A stretch of 64,000 bases of DNA from Turritopsis dohrnii (GCA_027922465.2 BQMF02000046.1:1240001-1304000); one strand, 5' to 3'; counted from the first letter of the stretch, positions 1 through 14,400 are shown. Numbers and translations are program-made. The notes: generated by a model not told the origin, from the letters alone.

Positions 1-224
1 AAAACTCATGACAGTATATATTACAATATAAAAGTCATGACGCTATAGAGGAAAAGCTGCTTTTAAACAACTGCAATGCAAATCACTCCCAAATGAGTGA
101 CGATACGATCAATGTACAACCGGAAACTGATATTTTTACTTTTCCGGTATCTTTGAAACTCATAATCCAAATCCTTTGCACGTACCAAGTATATGGATGA
201 AAACAAGAGATATTCAGAATTAAG

Positions 225-2013
225 TTACTGCAATACTTGTGGAAAGACGACATTTTGAGTATACATCTTTCCATTGATATAGCCTTGTTTCCCAGTAGCA
301 GCAACTTTGATTTTCACATTATCAAATGCCTTTGCTCTGGAACATGCTACATACAGCTGACCATGAGAAAAGCACGGTCTCTGCAAAAACAAACCAATTT
401 TATCAAATGCTTGACCTTGACTCTTGTTAATAGTGAAAGAGTAGGCCAAACGGATAGGCAATTGTCTGCGTTTCAATATAAAAGGCATACCTGTATCTGA
501 AGGTGACAGTTCAACCCTAGGTATGAAAATGATTTCTTCAACTACTGACCCTGTCAAAACTTCAGCTTTAATGAAATTATGAGATAATTCACGGACAATC
601 AAGCGGGTGCCATTACAGAGACCTTTTTTGATGTTCAGATTCCTCAAAAGCATAATAATAGCCCCAACTTTAAGTTTCAAACAATGTGGAGGCATACCCG
701 AAGGTGTTATGCTGTTCAGAAAATCAAGTGGATAATTTTGCCGCTCATCTTCATTGTCATATACCACTTCATCAGCACTGTAATAACAAACTGCCTCTCC
801 TTGCAATCTTTCCAACACCTCATTGTTAATGATCAATGATTGCTCGTTTGTTGGTGTCAGAATGGCTGTTGAGGCGTATTCGTGAGGTTCCAATCCGTCA
901 TACATCACCGATATAATTGAAGTGTTGTGGGGAACAACGCAACAATCAGGGATTTCAATAGAACCCTTAGCCGGTTCATTTTGTTTTGTTGGCAGTTCAC
1001 CATTACCAAGTTGTAATAACCAAGCACAGAATTCTTGTTCTTCCGGCCTGGCTCTCATGTTCTCGGTAAGTGAGTATTTTACCACTGATGCCCATATAGC
1101 AAGAACTTGTCAGGCAAACTTCAATAACATCAGTTGATTTTGCTTTCTTCACAACTGGCAAACACTGACGAAAATCTCCGCCCCATAAAAGTACCTTTCC
1201 ACCAAAAAGTGCGTCACTGCCGCAAATGCCACGAAGCAGTCTGTCGATAGCATGAAAAATGTGCGTAGAAACCATTGTGGCTTCATCAATCAGAAACAGG
1301 TCAATACTGCGAAGGTATTCCGCATGTTTAGATGTCGGCGCTATGTTACATACACTGTTTTCTAATACAGGAACAGGCAAACGAAATAAGGAATGCAATG
1401 TACAACCACCAGATAATAAAGTGGCTGCAATACCTGTGAATGCAGCAGTAGCAACTTTCCAACCTCTGGCTCTACATGCTGTAATAACATAGTTATATGT
1501 AAAAGTTTTACCTGTGCCAGCTGGTCCATCCAGATAAAATAATGTTTCAAGTTGTGCTAAACCATTGTGCACATTTGAAACAGCAGACAAAATCGCATCT
1601 GCAACAACTAACTGCTGTTCGTTAAGCTGAGGCCTTACTTGCTGGGCCCTGTCAATGTAAATATTCACATCGACTTCTTCCTCAGGGATCTGCTGAACCA
1701 ACTCTGGAAGATTAAATTGTGTTAACGACATACCAAATTGTTTTAGGACATTATCAATGTAACCCAAAACCCTTTGTTCTGCTTGAGCAACAGCCAATGT
1801 TCGAGCGTAGTCCTCACACAGATGCCCCTTGAATGTGTTCCACAACTCAAGAGGATTAGAGGGTTCGCAGTGCGTCAAAATCGTGACAAACAGTTGTCTA
1901 AGCTGTTGAGGCATCTGGAAGGTTGATGCTTCTTCCAACGTATTATGCCACTCTTGGTCATCTTGTAGAAGATGTCTGGCAGTACACGCTTCTCGGAATG
2001 TGTTGTAAACCAC
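225..2013 (-). pseudogene. Helitron Rep-helicase, PIF1-like helicase part
   Basis: A 5'-3' DNA helicase module of the PIF1/RecD family. Walker A is FYLDGPAGTGKTFTYN, Walker B is LFLIDEATMV, followed by LLWGGDFRQCLPVV. After a frame change near 1090 the C-terminal motifs follow: KVGAIIMLLRNL, AYSFTINKSQGQ and GQLYVACSRAKAF. The domain ends close to the usual C terminus with no endonuclease extension. With the upstream pieces it makes one broken Rep-helicase gene. Confidence 0.92.
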
Positions 2014-3747
2014 TCCATCAAAAGTACGTAGATATTCGAATGATGTAGCCCTGGAACATGCAGCAACAAAACTCGAACAAAAAATCGTTCTCCTTCTGAT
2101 GATCGTGCATTATATAACCGAGCGACTATAGGCTTAAATGTTTTTTTTCGTTTTTGCCATTTTTTCTCTTTGCCATGAAAGACATAATGATACGGAATAT
2201 CTGAGTAAAGATACTGTCGAGCATCAGGATTTTTTACATTCAGATTAAACCATGCTGTAAGGTGACTATCATTCAATGCCCCTTCAGCAGCTTCCTCTTC
2301 TTCGCCAGCTCTAAAATAAACTTGATGACGATCAGGTAAATCAACAGCTAATCGCTTAATAGTATGCGATTTTTCATGCATAGAGAACTCAAATATTCTC
2401 CATAATGCTTCGGGCGCACTGACATATCGAGCATCCAGAAACGTTTTAATTTCGTCATGTTCCAAACGTTCATTAATCTCGACATTAGCACGATCATGTC
2501 CTTTGTAAATGTATTTAAAGAGATACTTTACACTTTTGATTGTGGTACATGCTTCCAAATTTATGTGAGCATTATACTTCTTGGACAACCACGGACAGTA
2601 CGGAACTACCCATTGATTATCTAAGTCCACATTTCTCACTCTCACTGTACGGCCATTGTTACGTCTACGATACAGTGGATACCCATTTGCATTCATTTGG
2701 GTCGCTTCACAAAATCGCTTTGGAAAATCCTTGGTGCAGTTGCCATCATCTCCCATACAAACTTCATTAGGGTTAACATTCCCACAGGGACCATGAATCA
2801 TGCATGACTTGATGATATTATGAAGTTCAGGTTCCTGTTCAGGATCTGGTATTTCAGCGGAAATTAACCTGTCGATGTCATCAGCTATACGCAGTTTGTC
2901 CTCTTGTGCTAAATGAATAAGAATATGAGCATGAGGTAAAGAACGTTTCTGAAATTCAATAACATACAAATGGGAAATGGCTTTCCCCAAAACACCATTT
3001 TTATTAATGTCCTCCAAAAGTGCTTTTAATTTTAAATTGAAAACACGTGTAATCAAATCAGGACGATAATGTGCAGGCTCATTATCTAAGTTTTCTGTGA
3101 TTTCCTTCCATTTTGGATTGCAGGTAAATGTGCAAAACAAATCCGGTTTGCCCATTTTAGTTACCATGACCATAGCATCTTGATAATTTTGCTGCATGGC
3201 CCTTGGACCACATTGAAAAAAAGAAGGAAGAATCACCGGTCTGCCCGCTTGAAGGCCACGGTTTTCTGCAACATTTTCAAGATAATCAATGAGCCCTTGA
3301 TATTGCTCAACCCGGAAAGTACCCTGATTTCGACGAATGTAATTAAGACGGTCGGGTTCAACTTTGCAATAACAATCTATAGCAAATTGTTGAAGTAACC
3401 TTTTACTTTTTAAGATGGGGCTAAAAGCATCTCTAAATGCAAACCTATAAGTATAATATTGCAACATGGTAGTACGACAATGCTGGCCTGTTGCATATTC
3501 TGCTACGTGAGGAATGTCAGAACTCCAACCCAACTCTCCTCTTGGAAAAAAATACAGGATACACCATTGGATCAAGATTAGGTGAATGAACAGGCAAATC
3601 CTGCAATGGTCTATCTCGAGGGGAAACAACAATGTCTCGAGCCAATGGTGGTGCACCATCTTCACCAACAAAAACAGCAGCTACTTCATCATGATGAGGT
3701 AGATTGTATCGACGCCTGTCACCACTACTTCTCAAATGCATTCTAAC
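1875..3747 (-). pseudogene. Helitron Rep-helicase, Rep domain part
   Basis: Begins after the intron with the Helitron-conserved RRYNLP, EVAAVFVG and DPMVYP block, shifts frame in an A-rich run near 3550, then runs open to about 2050. Rep hallmarks are visible: DLFCTFTCNPKWKEI and the two-His motif RSLPHAHILIHL, followed by KYLFKYIYKGHD, the region of the catalytic tyrosine(s) (KYIYKG). A further frame change near 2050 separates it from the helicase. Family role: nicking and strand transfer in rolling-circle transposition. Confidence 0.9.
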
Positions 3748-3845
3748 CTGAAAATCAAAAGCAAATTATCAAAAGCAGTTGAAAGATCAATATTAATAAT
3801 AACAGTATTTATAATATAATAGTATAATAAGATATTTCCACTTAC
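3748..3845 (-). other. Intron in the Helitron gene
   Basis: On the minus strand TCTGAG|GTAAGT at 3846/3845 and TTTTCAG|GTTAGA at 3748/3747 define a 98-base phase-0 intron. Joining the two sides keeps the Helitron protein frame (PSE-VRMHL). A spliced intron in a Helitron Rep-helicase gene fits a eukaryotic element. Confidence 0.75.
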
Positions 3846-4791
3846 CTCAGATGGTTGGCGATTCTGTTCATTTGCGCGATGCAGTTCCTCTGCTTCTACC
3901 TCACTCATGTGTTTATAAGCAGCTGCATAAGGACTCTCCCGTAAAATGATATCTTGCAAAGTTTGCATGACTTCAGGGGAGCAACCTTGATTTTCTGGTC
4001 TTGCCATTCGCTCGTTGAATGCATCCATACCATCATAAATATATAGTTGGCCATATGATGGAGAAACACCTGGCGGTGGGTGTAAATTACCTGTTCGGTG
4101 ACATACCATTGATACGAAAAACTGGTGGACCACGACCTGGCGGTACAGCCAATTTCGCACCCATAGAAGCAAAAGCAACCGAACTGTTGAACTTTCGAAT
4201 ATTTTCTTTAAAGTTCTTTGCTTGATTGTTATCACCTACTAAAAGATGTTTAAGGTCATTAGGATAATAAATGTTATCTAAATGAACTTTACCATTGTAA
4301 CAACACTTAAAATTAGTTTCATCAGCAAACATCCTGGCACCACAAAACTGACAGACTTTGTCTATGGCACCAAGATAGTGTAGCTCAGGTAGTTGGTCTT
4401 GCCGAGCAACATGATGCAATGGGGGATTTGGATTTCGTTGAGCACCCCGCCTTGCCCTCATGCGACGAACATTTGCATTTTGTCGAGCTAATCTCTGCTC
4501 GTCACCTTCTACTTGACGATGCTGAGCTTGTCTTTCGGCATCGTTGATTCTCAGACGTTCATTATCTGTCTGAATATCTGGTGGCTGGACATTAATGTTT
4601 TGCTGGAGCTGTTGGCGTCTTGCCTCAGCCACATCCTCATGTGCATGCCGACGCTGAATAACAGAGCGCATTTGCTGCTGATCAGGTGGCTGGAGCACAA
4701 ACTGGCCATTCCTAAAAACTGCTTGGAAGCCAGGAATAATATTAGTGCCTCTTATATTAAACATCACACAGTTCAGAAACACTAACAACAA
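3846..4791 (-). pseudogene. Helitron Rep-helicase, N-terminal part (exon 1, frameshifted)
   Basis: Open frame from 4791 to 4087, then continued in another frame to 3846. The first part is rich in Gln/Arg and carries the Cys motif CQFCGARMF followed by FKCCYNGKV, then the conserved PPGRGPPVFRI stretch; after a frame change near 4100 comes the typical YGQLYIYD. This is the N-terminal region of Helitron transposases, thought to bind DNA. The segment ends at a consensus donor (GAG|GTAAGT) paired with an acceptor at 3748-3749. Apart from the frameshift, order and spacing match the family. Confidence 0.85.
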
Positions 4792-5454
4792 AAAAGAAAG
4801 AGATAGCTATACCCACTGTCAATAAACAGCACAAATCTAGACAGAAGAAGAAGCAAATTGACTAATACAAAATAAAAAGAAATAGTGGAAACTGTGATAC
4901 TAATCTTCAACAAACCTTTCTATCTAAAAACTAACGACTTTTGAAGATAACCTGCAAAAATTAACAACGAACGTATACAAAAAACGAACCTATAATGCAG
5001 ATAGAAAACGTGTTAGAAGACAGAAAGAGTAAACATAAACAAAGGGTTCTACGCACGGCCAAACTGACAAACAGTTCATTCCCAAGCACAATAGAAGAAA
5101 AATGAACATAATAGAAAAGTTCATTCAACTTCAAAGTTTGGAAAGACCGTCGTAAAGTTTACCATTTTTAAATTAAACTGAAAATAAATAAACAGATCTC
5201 ACTTCGTTGACGTATTTTGTGCGCAGCTAAACTAACATACGACGACAACTCTGACAAAAACAAATAAAATAGTACAGGTTCATATGTAATGCAGACAGAA
5301 AAAATGGAAATAGAAGATGCTTAAAGACAGTGCCTGGGTGTGGATGTTCAATTAAAAAGGCTGGAAAAACCGACGTAAAGTTTGAATGAATAATGAAAAC
5401 AAATAAACAGATCTCACCTAGTTGACGTATTTTTGGCGTTTTCGATTAAATAAT
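4792..5454. repeat. Region upstream of the Helitron with an imperfect ~220 bp direct repeat
   Basis: No gene seen. Two related blocks share the run GAAAATAAATAAACAGATCTC-like sequence followed by GTTGACGTATTTT, near 5180-5220 and again near 5390-5435, each preceded by a CGTAAAGTTT motif. They could be Helitron 5' untranslated sequence or a local duplication. Confidence 0.5.
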
Positions 5455-6683
5455 ACTAGTATCCCGGGTAAAAACTTTTTACCGAACTTAACTTCGAAAA
5501 GGATGGGTCAAAATCGCCTTTCCCGTGAACGATCCCCGTGATGAAAATTTCAATTTAGGAATTGGAAACGGAAAATGTAACCATGTTGTAGAGCTCGAAA
5601 AACTGATCAAAAAAGTGTATGGGATCGTTTCGCTACGACCAACCGTTAGAGAGATATCGTCGTTCAAAAATTTTGATGACGTCATAGCCGCAGTACCAAA
5701 TAAAATTTAGGCCCAAATGATGCGTCACCCCATCACCCGTATCGCTGACCCCAAAAAACGTCAGTTATCCCTATTGGTTCTCGAGATATTTTCCCAAAAA
5801 CGTCGCGTTCGATTGGGGTGCAATGCAATGATTCCCCGTGATCATAAAAAGACTGACGTCAAATGATGCCACGTGCTTGTGGAATAATCGTGAAAAAAGT
5901 GTCTCTCACCTCTACGTGTTCTAAGGCGCACATAAGAGGACGATGACCGCAAAATAAAACTAAATATATCACTCTCTAAAATAAAAGTGGTATGCACAAC
6001 GCCGATTATTATAATAAGACTAGTATCTCGCGTAAAAGTTTTTTACGGCTTTAATTTTGAAACGGATGTGCAAAAACCCCGTGACGAAAATTTCAATTAC
6101 GGAATCGGGATTGGAAAATGTACCCATGTTGTAGAGCTCGAAAAACTGAGCAAAAAAATGTATGGGATCGTTTCGCTACGACCAACCGTTGCAGAGATAT
6201 TAGCGATCAAAGATTTTGATGACGTCATAGCCGCAGTACCAAATAAAATTTAGGACCAAATGTTGCGTCACCCCATCACCCGTATCGCAGACCCTAAAAA
6301 ACGTCAGTTATTCCTATTGGTTCTCGAGGTACTTCCACAAAAACGTCGCGTTCGATTGGGGATGCAATGCAATGGTTCCCCCGTGATCCTAAAAACATCT
6401 GTCGTCAAATGTCACGTGTTATTATGCTAATCGTGAATGTGTCTTGGGTGGGCGAACTGTCGCTATATGACCACGATTAAGAAGATTTTGACCATTAAAA
6501 AAACGAAAACACAACACTTTCTAAAATAAAAATGGTATGCACACACGCGGATTAGTATAAGTAGACTAGTATCCCGGGTAAAAACATTTTACCGAACTTA
6601 ACTTCGAAAACATTAGGTCAAATCCACCATACTCGTGTACGTACCCCGTGACGAAAAAATAAATCATAGAATCGCAACTCAAA

Positions 6684-8640
6684 AACATCCCAGGCGGCAT
6701 CGCTCGCCACCCATGTTCAGTATGCGTTGTGTTGCAAAATTTAACTCGTGTAACAGTTTCTACAGGCATTAATTTTTTAATTCATTTCTTACATTCAGAA
6801 GATTAAAAACAGAAACAAATAGCAACATGGCTCAGAATAATATATTTATACGCAGAAGAGAAGTAACTTTAATGTAAAAAAAATGGCAATATATAACACA
6901 GAACTGTTTACCCAGACATACGAAACCAAACATTACAAAATGTTAATTCAAAACAAATTGATACCTTCCAACTTTTTCTTTTGTTCCAAAGTTACTACTC
7001 GACTGCAACCATTAATGAATTTTTGAAATGATATGTAGTCTGTTCTTCCCAAAACCATCAACGTCATGATTAAAACCATGAGTTTCATTTCTTTATGCTT
7101 TTTTTATTATTACCTAAAAAATTAATACTTGAATTGTAATACCGAAAACCTAATCATGCTATAACAATATTGAAATAAAAAATAAAACAAAAAGAAAGAA
7201 AAAACAAAAAGAAAATTCAAGTACGCATTTATCCTAAAGATAACAATTAAAAACAAAATTTGGTCTATAAAGTCAACCGATACTGCGAGTCAATACGGGT
7301 TCACTCAACACTGGAGCTGAACAGAATAAAGACTTTTACCTGGCATACACAACCAAACATCAAATTAATAAAAATAATTGAAACAACAAAATGTCCTACT
7401 TTGACCAAAAGCACAATTGAATACCCAGAAGATATTAAAAGCAACAAATAAAAACATAATGCTAAACTTATATACCTAGCAAGTATGTATGTAGCAATTA
7501 ACATAACACTAAATAATGAATGCCGTAAACAAATATAAACTGAAGAAAAATATACCCCAGCAATGCTTCTTTCTTATATAACCTTCTCAAAATACCATGT
7601 GTTTCATTTATACATTTATAATTTCGTTTATAAATAGCTATACTTTTTCTTTTCTGACCTAAAAGAAAAAGATTTCAGTAAAGAACAGCTACAATACTTA
7701 CTACTGCAACCATATTTAAGCAAACCAAAACAAAAGGCATAAATGGCTGGCAGAAAGGCATGCAGACAAAGCATCAAACATCGTCAATAGATACAATTTG
7801 ACAGCATAACACGTTCCCTACTTCCACAGCCATGAGAAAGGAAAACAGTCATAGCTGTAGGACCATTTTTAATTGATCTGTAAATAAGTAAATCAAATCA
7901 AATCTTCTTTGCTAACTATAAAAATAATAATAGCGCGTGTTACCAAAACAAATTACTCTCGTCTTCGAAGAACTTATATAATAAGATATCTATTCAAAGC
8001 TATAGTATTTAATCTTTCAAAACTAAATTAAAACCATTCCTTACTGTGTAAAAAAACATCATTTTGTTCTGCATTTCTTCACTACACTTTCTTCTGTATA
8101 GCGATATTTGATAACTAAAACGTAAACAAACATTTAAATACATTTAAATACAAATACATATACCTAACTTGTTTTTTTATTAATCAAAAATAATAGTTTT
8201 ATAATAATACCTTTTGTTCGTTCGATCGTTCTGCAGCTAATTTTTAAAAACTTCACTGCGCTTCTTCTGTATATCTAAATATCATTTTTCATTGTAAAAA
8301 AACAACTAACTCACTTACACGTGCTACCCGTGTTCTTTTATTAATAAGAGTAAAACACGATAATAAAACGTTTTACAATAATAACAATACCTTCGTGCAT
8401 ACAAACCTGTGCTTTTTCGTCAGTTCTTCGTCGATTTGCTGCCTAAAACAATCAAATTTAAATTAAAATATTCGTATACAAAAAGAAACACGTCTTCTTC
8501 GCGAAGTTTCTTGCTCACGAAACGATCGTTGACAAATTTCGAACGAAGAAGATTGCATTGCTCGCACTCCTCCAAAGACGTTTTTCGGCTGATTTTCACT
8601 GCGCAAACCTAAAATAACAAAACGGAGGAGCATATACTAA
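6684..8640. other. AT-rich insertion inside the third array unit
   Basis: The 540 bp unit that starts at 6565 breaks off near 6684, and only unit-tail sequence resumes near 8640. The ~1.95 kb between is AT-rich, without a convincing gene, and has loosely repeated blocks around 8040-8110 and 8250-8300 (CTTCACT..CTTCTGTATA). I recognise no transposon family and no clear terminal repeats. Confidence 0.45.
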
Positions 8641-8790
8641 TCGCGGAAAATCAAAAAAAACGCTCTCGCCTCTGCGAGGCTTTACGACGAAAAGGGAAAA
8701 AATAAGAAGGATTTGACCGTGAGAAAACAACCAAATATGTCACTCTCTAAAATAAAAGTGGGATGCACAATTGCAAATTAGTATAATAAG

Positions 8791-9278
8791 ATGTCTATTG
8801 TCTTTTGTCTAATTCTTTTGTATTTTCTTTTGTATTTCTTTACGCTCACGTAGCCGCACTCAATAACAAGATAATTTGTTTACTTTCTCAACGAATTGGT
8901 TGCTATAGTTTGCCCGATTCTTGAAACCAATTTTGATTGGTTCAAAAGCATCACGTCAATCAAAACAATCAAAATAAATCAAAATAAATGCGCATTGTAT
9001 AGGTTACCCGAAAAAAACGTCACACTTAGATTACGTGTATACTGATTACGTAACTTTAAAAAGTGTCTCTCGGCCTCTACCAGGTATTATGCGCATTGTG
9101 CTGGTCTCCCGAAAGAAACGTCACACTTAGATTACGTAACATTAAAAAAAGTGTCTCTCACCTCTGCGTGGTTTTACGACGAAACGGGCAAAAATAAGAA
9201 GGATTTGACCGTGAAAAAAACAAAAACACAACACTCTCTAAAATAAAAGTGTGACACACAATCGCGAATTAGTATAAG
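8791..9278 (+). repeat. Unit-tail fragments with a local ~100 bp duplication
   Basis: Sequence around 8991-9060 (TGCGCATTGTATAGG..CGTCACACTTAGATTACGT) recurs at 9088-9150, followed by an array-unit tail that ends at 9278 immediately before the next full unit. It looks like a rearranged join between array units. Confidence 0.55.
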
Positions 9279-9834
9279 ACTAGTATCTCGCGTAAAAGTT
9301 TTTTACAGCTTTAATTTCGAAAAGGATGTGCAAGAATCCCACATTCCCGTGTGCGAACCCCGTGACGAAAATTTCAATTACGGAATTGGGACTGGAAAAT
9401 GTACCCAGGTGGTAGAGCTTGAAAAACTGATCAAAAAAATGTATGGGATCGTTTCGCTACGACCAACCGTTGCAGAGATATCGTCGGTCAAAGATTTTAT
9501 AGACGTCATAGCCGCAGTACCAAATAAAATTTAGGCCCAAATGTTGCGTCACCCCATCACCCGTGTTGCCGACCCTAAAAAACTTCAGTTATCGTTATTG
9601 GTTCTCGAAATATTTCCCCAAAAACGCCGCGTTCGATTGGGGATGCAATGCAATGGCTCCCCCGTGATACGACAAAAATAACTGACGTCACGCCGGGTGC
9701 TATTATACTAATCGTCAATTATCAATGGTCTCACGAAAAAATGACCACGAGTAAGAAGATTTTGACCGTAAATTTAGAAAAAACACAACACTCTCTAAAA
9801 TAAAAGTGGTATGCACAACGCGGATTAGTATATA

Positions 9835-11461
9835 TAGATGACCATCTGATAAACCTTGAAAAGTTACTTGGTGAAGACTTTGATGTGTTTGGCCAAATTA
9901 TGGCTCATTTCAATCTTCAAAGCGTTTACTACAATTGACACAAGTTTACTACATTTAGCAAAATTACTACATTTGTTAGAGCAAATATTTGTTGAAGTAG
10001 CATATTTTATAAGTAAATAGAAAATATTTTATAAAAAAATCCACAATACTATAAAAAGTATTCGAATAATGTAAAAAAACATAATAATTGAACTTTTAGT
10101 GCACATTACGTTTGGCACAGAGTTTGGTTCTGTTATCAATTACTCTTACTAACCAAAAAATCTAAAAACAACAACTATTTGATTTGAGACAAAATAATTC
10201 TAAATAACGACAACATTTCGCATAATCGGTAAAACGTATTACTATCATTGAAGTTATTTTATCCACTGAATATTTCCGTGCCATGAGTCGAGAACTAGTA
10301 AAGATAAGACAGTTTTAATCAGACTGAACCACGCAAACGAACAGAAAGTGCACCTGGCCTGTTAAAAATCTTCAATTAAAGTAAATGTAACACAGTAGAA
10401 CAATACAAAAAAATGAAGATAAAAAGTTGGCTTGATTATTTTACAGCATATAAACACTACTTGTGTAAAATTTTAATAACGTATATAGACAAAATTGACT
10501 GAACCTTTTGTCAAATGTGCAGTGAATATGGTAAGTGTTGTGATTTGATGTTGAAAATAAACAATCTTATTTCTCAATGTGATAGCTCAACCAGATCTAC
10601 ATTAATATGAAGGTTTGCTTAATCTAAAGCAATAAAAGGTATAATTTTTCTTGGAATTTAAATTTTCTGTATGTATAGAAGTTAAAGGTTTATAATTTTT
10701 TGTGTATCCAATAATTATCGACTTTTTGTTGCATTGTATTTGTACTTAACATAGCTTTTAATGAAATTTTCCACATGTTTCACGAATAACCACGTTGTTT
10801 GTAGTTAATCACACGATTGGCTGAAATTTGACTGACGTTCTTGCTTGGCGGGAAATTTCAGATTTGTCAAAGGAAAATTTCAAAGCGGGAGGAAATTTCA
10901 AATAAATACTAAAAACGTGAACCAAATTTAAACCAACCATATACATTAAAAGGTACTAATTATAAAAATGCTAATAAATAACTTTTACTGCTGTTTCACC
11001 CAGAGAAGATGTGTTCAAAAGTATTGCATTGGTTACACACAACAAAACGTTAATCAGCGATGTCATTGTGATATTGTTCAGTTTTACTGAGGCCAGAGTG
11101 AAATGGCAATGCAACTCACTAATGTGGGCCTCCATCAGGAATGCATACCTCAGATTTTAAGAAAGAGAACTTGCGCATACTTAACTGATAGGTGACTGTG
11201 GTCTTATTATGTAATTTTAGGCATTCGTTCATTACGCTATACATGCACAATCTCATATAAGTTTTTGCTGCATACATTGTCATTCTATAAGTGTTCATAT
11301 TTCAGTAGCATTCAGTGCCGGGATTTGAAACATTACCAACTATCACCCTTATATTATACCTCCACTGTCTGCTAAGTGAGATATAAACCATACCTTTATG
11401 CAAAGATCTATACATCCAAAGATCTATACACCATACAACTTGTATTTGTATTCCGAGTAAC
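9835..11461. other. Sequence between the left array and the first BTB exon
   Basis: AT-rich, with no long reading frame and no repeat of the array family. It may contain the promoter of the BTB gene; the last bases before 11462 show no element I can name. Confidence 0.4.
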
Positions 11462-14400
11462 ATGCTTCAGGAAAGTGGAATTTGGAAAATTTTTCTAGAC
11501 TTCAACATGGCACTTAGTTTTGCACCTCTTGAATGCGAAGGATTCACTGGCAGTGGAGACCAGAAATGTTATATTGACCAGAAAGAAAATGAAGATGCTT
11601 TCAATTGTACACCATTCGACCATCAATGGCATGGTAGCGATATCCTTCTGAAAGTTGAAGATGTTGTGTTTCATGTCCATTCAATAATAATTAGTATGGC
11701 ATCTCCAGTTTTCAAAGCAATGTTAAATGGTAACTTTAAAGAAGGAAATGAAAAAGTCATTTCTTTGCAAGAAAAACAAAAGGAACATGTTTTGGAATTG
11801 CTGAAACTTGTTTATCCTGTACCACATCAATTGTCAGGTAAAGTGTGGAGATTCCTTATTCCCATGTTTTTAGCATAAAGTACTTAAAGGGGAGTTTTTT
11901 GTACCATTTGGGAGAATTTTAAAGCTGATAAAAGACGATTTTTGAATTTTGAAAAAATAATTTTTCGTTCCCGAGATATTGCCATTTAAAGGTTAGGCTC
12001 AAAGCTCGATCTCCATGGCAACGTGAAATCACAATGTTCAAAAAAAAATTCCTGGCAAACGAATATGTAAATAACTGAAGAAATATCAGTGATACACTTC
12101 CAGAATTTGGTATGTGGTACCTACAGGTATCGAATCACTAAAAACACTTGTTGCCTTAGTTACCCTGGTTTGTTTTCAGGTCTCTTCTGCTTTTTGCTGG
12201 CAAACTAATAAATGGAGATCCGCTCAGAACAGTTTTCACTGGACGTAAGTTTAAGCGAAGTTCACCATAGTGATAGTACTGGATGCTTTGTCAGCAAAAA
12301 ATAATAGAGACCAGGAAGTGAGTCGGAGTAGCAATGGCCATAAACTTCTTTGTTATTTTCACAACTGCAGTTATTTACCACTCTAATTGCAATGTTCTAA
12401 CAATATATCATTAGAACATTCTGAGTTATTCATATATTTATATGTCAGCAATATCTTCTTGAACGTTGTGATGTCACGTTTCCATAGAGATCATGTTTTT
12501 TGAAAAAAACCTTTAAACGGCAATATCTCAAGAACGAAAAGTGATTTTTTGAAAATTCAAAAACTGACTTTCAGCATTTTTAAAGCTGTTTCAAGTAGTT
12601 CAAAAAAATGAACTTGTGATTTTTGGATTTCTGCGTAAGCAAGAAATACTTTACGATCGTCTTTGTTTTTTTTTTTTTTTCATCTTACTGTCCAAACCTA
12701 GTCATATTTGTTTCTCCAATTTCATTGGTTCATAAAAAAGCCGTCTTAATTGTCATTGGCGCATAATGCCCGATTTCTACGAAAGGGTGCTAATTTAGCC
12801 ACCTCCACTTAAATAGCGATAGTTTATTGGCTGATTTTCGCCATGCCATGTGATCGTCCACAAAACGTTTTAAAAATGGCAGCGAAAGAACGTGTGTAGT
12901 TTGCTAAAAGTTTCTTTGATGGAAATATGGCTTTAAAAGAAGTTAATACAGCTTATCATTTTATATAAAGAATTGCATTACTGTTGGGAACTTATCATGT
13001 TCACAAAATTAAATTACAGTGTGGTTATTCTGTTTTTTGAAAGAAGTTTTCTTGAAGTTTAAAATATGAAAACAAACAGTGCCAATACATGGTGTGTGGA
13101 AGAAAAGGTATTTCTTGTTTTATTTTTGCTCCAAGCCTTTTTAAATATGAAAGACCTTCGTGTATTTTGTATGTGTATGCATGTTTGAAGTCAATTTTTA
13201 GAAGCTTTTGGATTTTTAAAGCTCAGCTTAGCTTCCTTTCAGCTCCTCCCCAACATCACCAACATATGCACTTTATACAGCTATTTATACTACATTTAGT
13301 AGCAATTTTTGGATGTATTCTGGCTATATCAGCTTATCTCTTTTCTCCCTACGTATGTTGTATTTTTTTTTAACTTTTAGATTAGATATGAGCTTTAATT
13401 TCTAAGTAATTATTATTGTGATATTTATATTTTTCATTCTGAGGCAGGAGATCAATATAGAAACTTTATATATTAGTTTGTGCTGCCCAAACGATATGTT
13501 GGTTACCGCCAGTATACACAATCTTTTTATAGGATTCGTTATATTTAATGTGGTTAAATTAAAGTTTCGTATTGTGTCGATGCACTTTTTTGGAGTACGT
13601 GGGTGGCAAATATCCAGTAACAATCATTCAGCTTATTCGTACAAAAAAACAGATCTTCATAAATGATCTCCGCGATAGCGTAAAGAAAAGCCCCTTTTTT
13701 ATGTTATGGTAGGCTGACTTTCTTGACGAACATTGTCAGTCGCATCAATATTTTTGTTTATTTAATGCTGATGCTTCTCGAGCTGAATGATGTGACTGTC
13801 TTAGTTTTGCAGGACTAGTGTGCTAGTGTTGCATTTTTGTGGCATTTTCAGCAGCAAAGCTTGCAGAAATCCTTCTGCCCGGTAGGGCATCTTGTTTATT
13901 TTAGTTTCCCTTTAAGTATAATAACTCTATCAGATCCTGTTCCTGTGTCTCTTTGTTTATGTAATTGTTTATTTACTAAAGCTAAAATGTCCCGCCCCAA
14001 GCTTCAGTCTGTCTCCAAAAAATCAGAATTTTCATGGATTAGACAATAGGGGTCTTTTGTTTCATTTAACAAAGGATATTGACGTTTGAAGTGTGTTTTA
14101 AATAGTAACTAGACGCCTCTCATGGCTTGAATAATTTCCTCTTCAGCCATAGAAGAAACTGTTTCACGCTAATTTTCAAAACATCTGAATGAATTTATCC
14201 ATTCTTTTCTTGTTTGAAATGCTTATACAGAATAGGTCCAAAAATTTGCAAAATATAAATTAAAAATAATAATATTTGGTAGAATTGAACAAAATCACTT
14301 GAAAAAAGTTATATAGATTGTAGACTTGCACAATTGTATGCCTCAACACAGGCATATTACAACCACATGATTAGGTCAAACATGTCTAAAAATTGAAGGC

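Larger units (their letters stand above)
225..4791 (-). mobile_element. Canonical Helitron, decayed autonomous copy
   Basis: Minus-strand segments encode, in order, a Helitron-like N-terminal zinc-finger region, a rolling-circle Rep domain and a PIF1-type helicase, the hallmark of Helitron rolling-circle transposons. The coding sequence changes frame near 4100, 3550, 2050 and 1090, so this copy cannot make the protein. I could not place the 5' TC or 3' hairpin-CTRR ends; the 3' end may lie in the first 225 bases or outside the window. It belongs to a different Helitron clade from the one at 39968, because no endonuclease follows the helicase. Confidence 0.9.
5455..9834 (+). repeat. Left array of the ~540 bp repeat (plus orientation)
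   Basis: Units begin at ACTAGTATC(C/T)CG at 5455, 6019, 6565 and 9279 and end at the conserved tail with CTCTCTAAAATAAAAGTG and GCGGATTAGTATA. Units 5455-6018, 6019-6564 and 9279-9834 are near full length (564, 546, 556 bases). The unit starting at 6565 is interrupted near 6684; extra tail copies end near 8790 and 9278. Each unit carries the palindrome TGACGTCA, a CTCGAGA-type site and GATGCAATGCAATGG. The array faces a matching inverted array at 15738-19530. Confidence 0.88.
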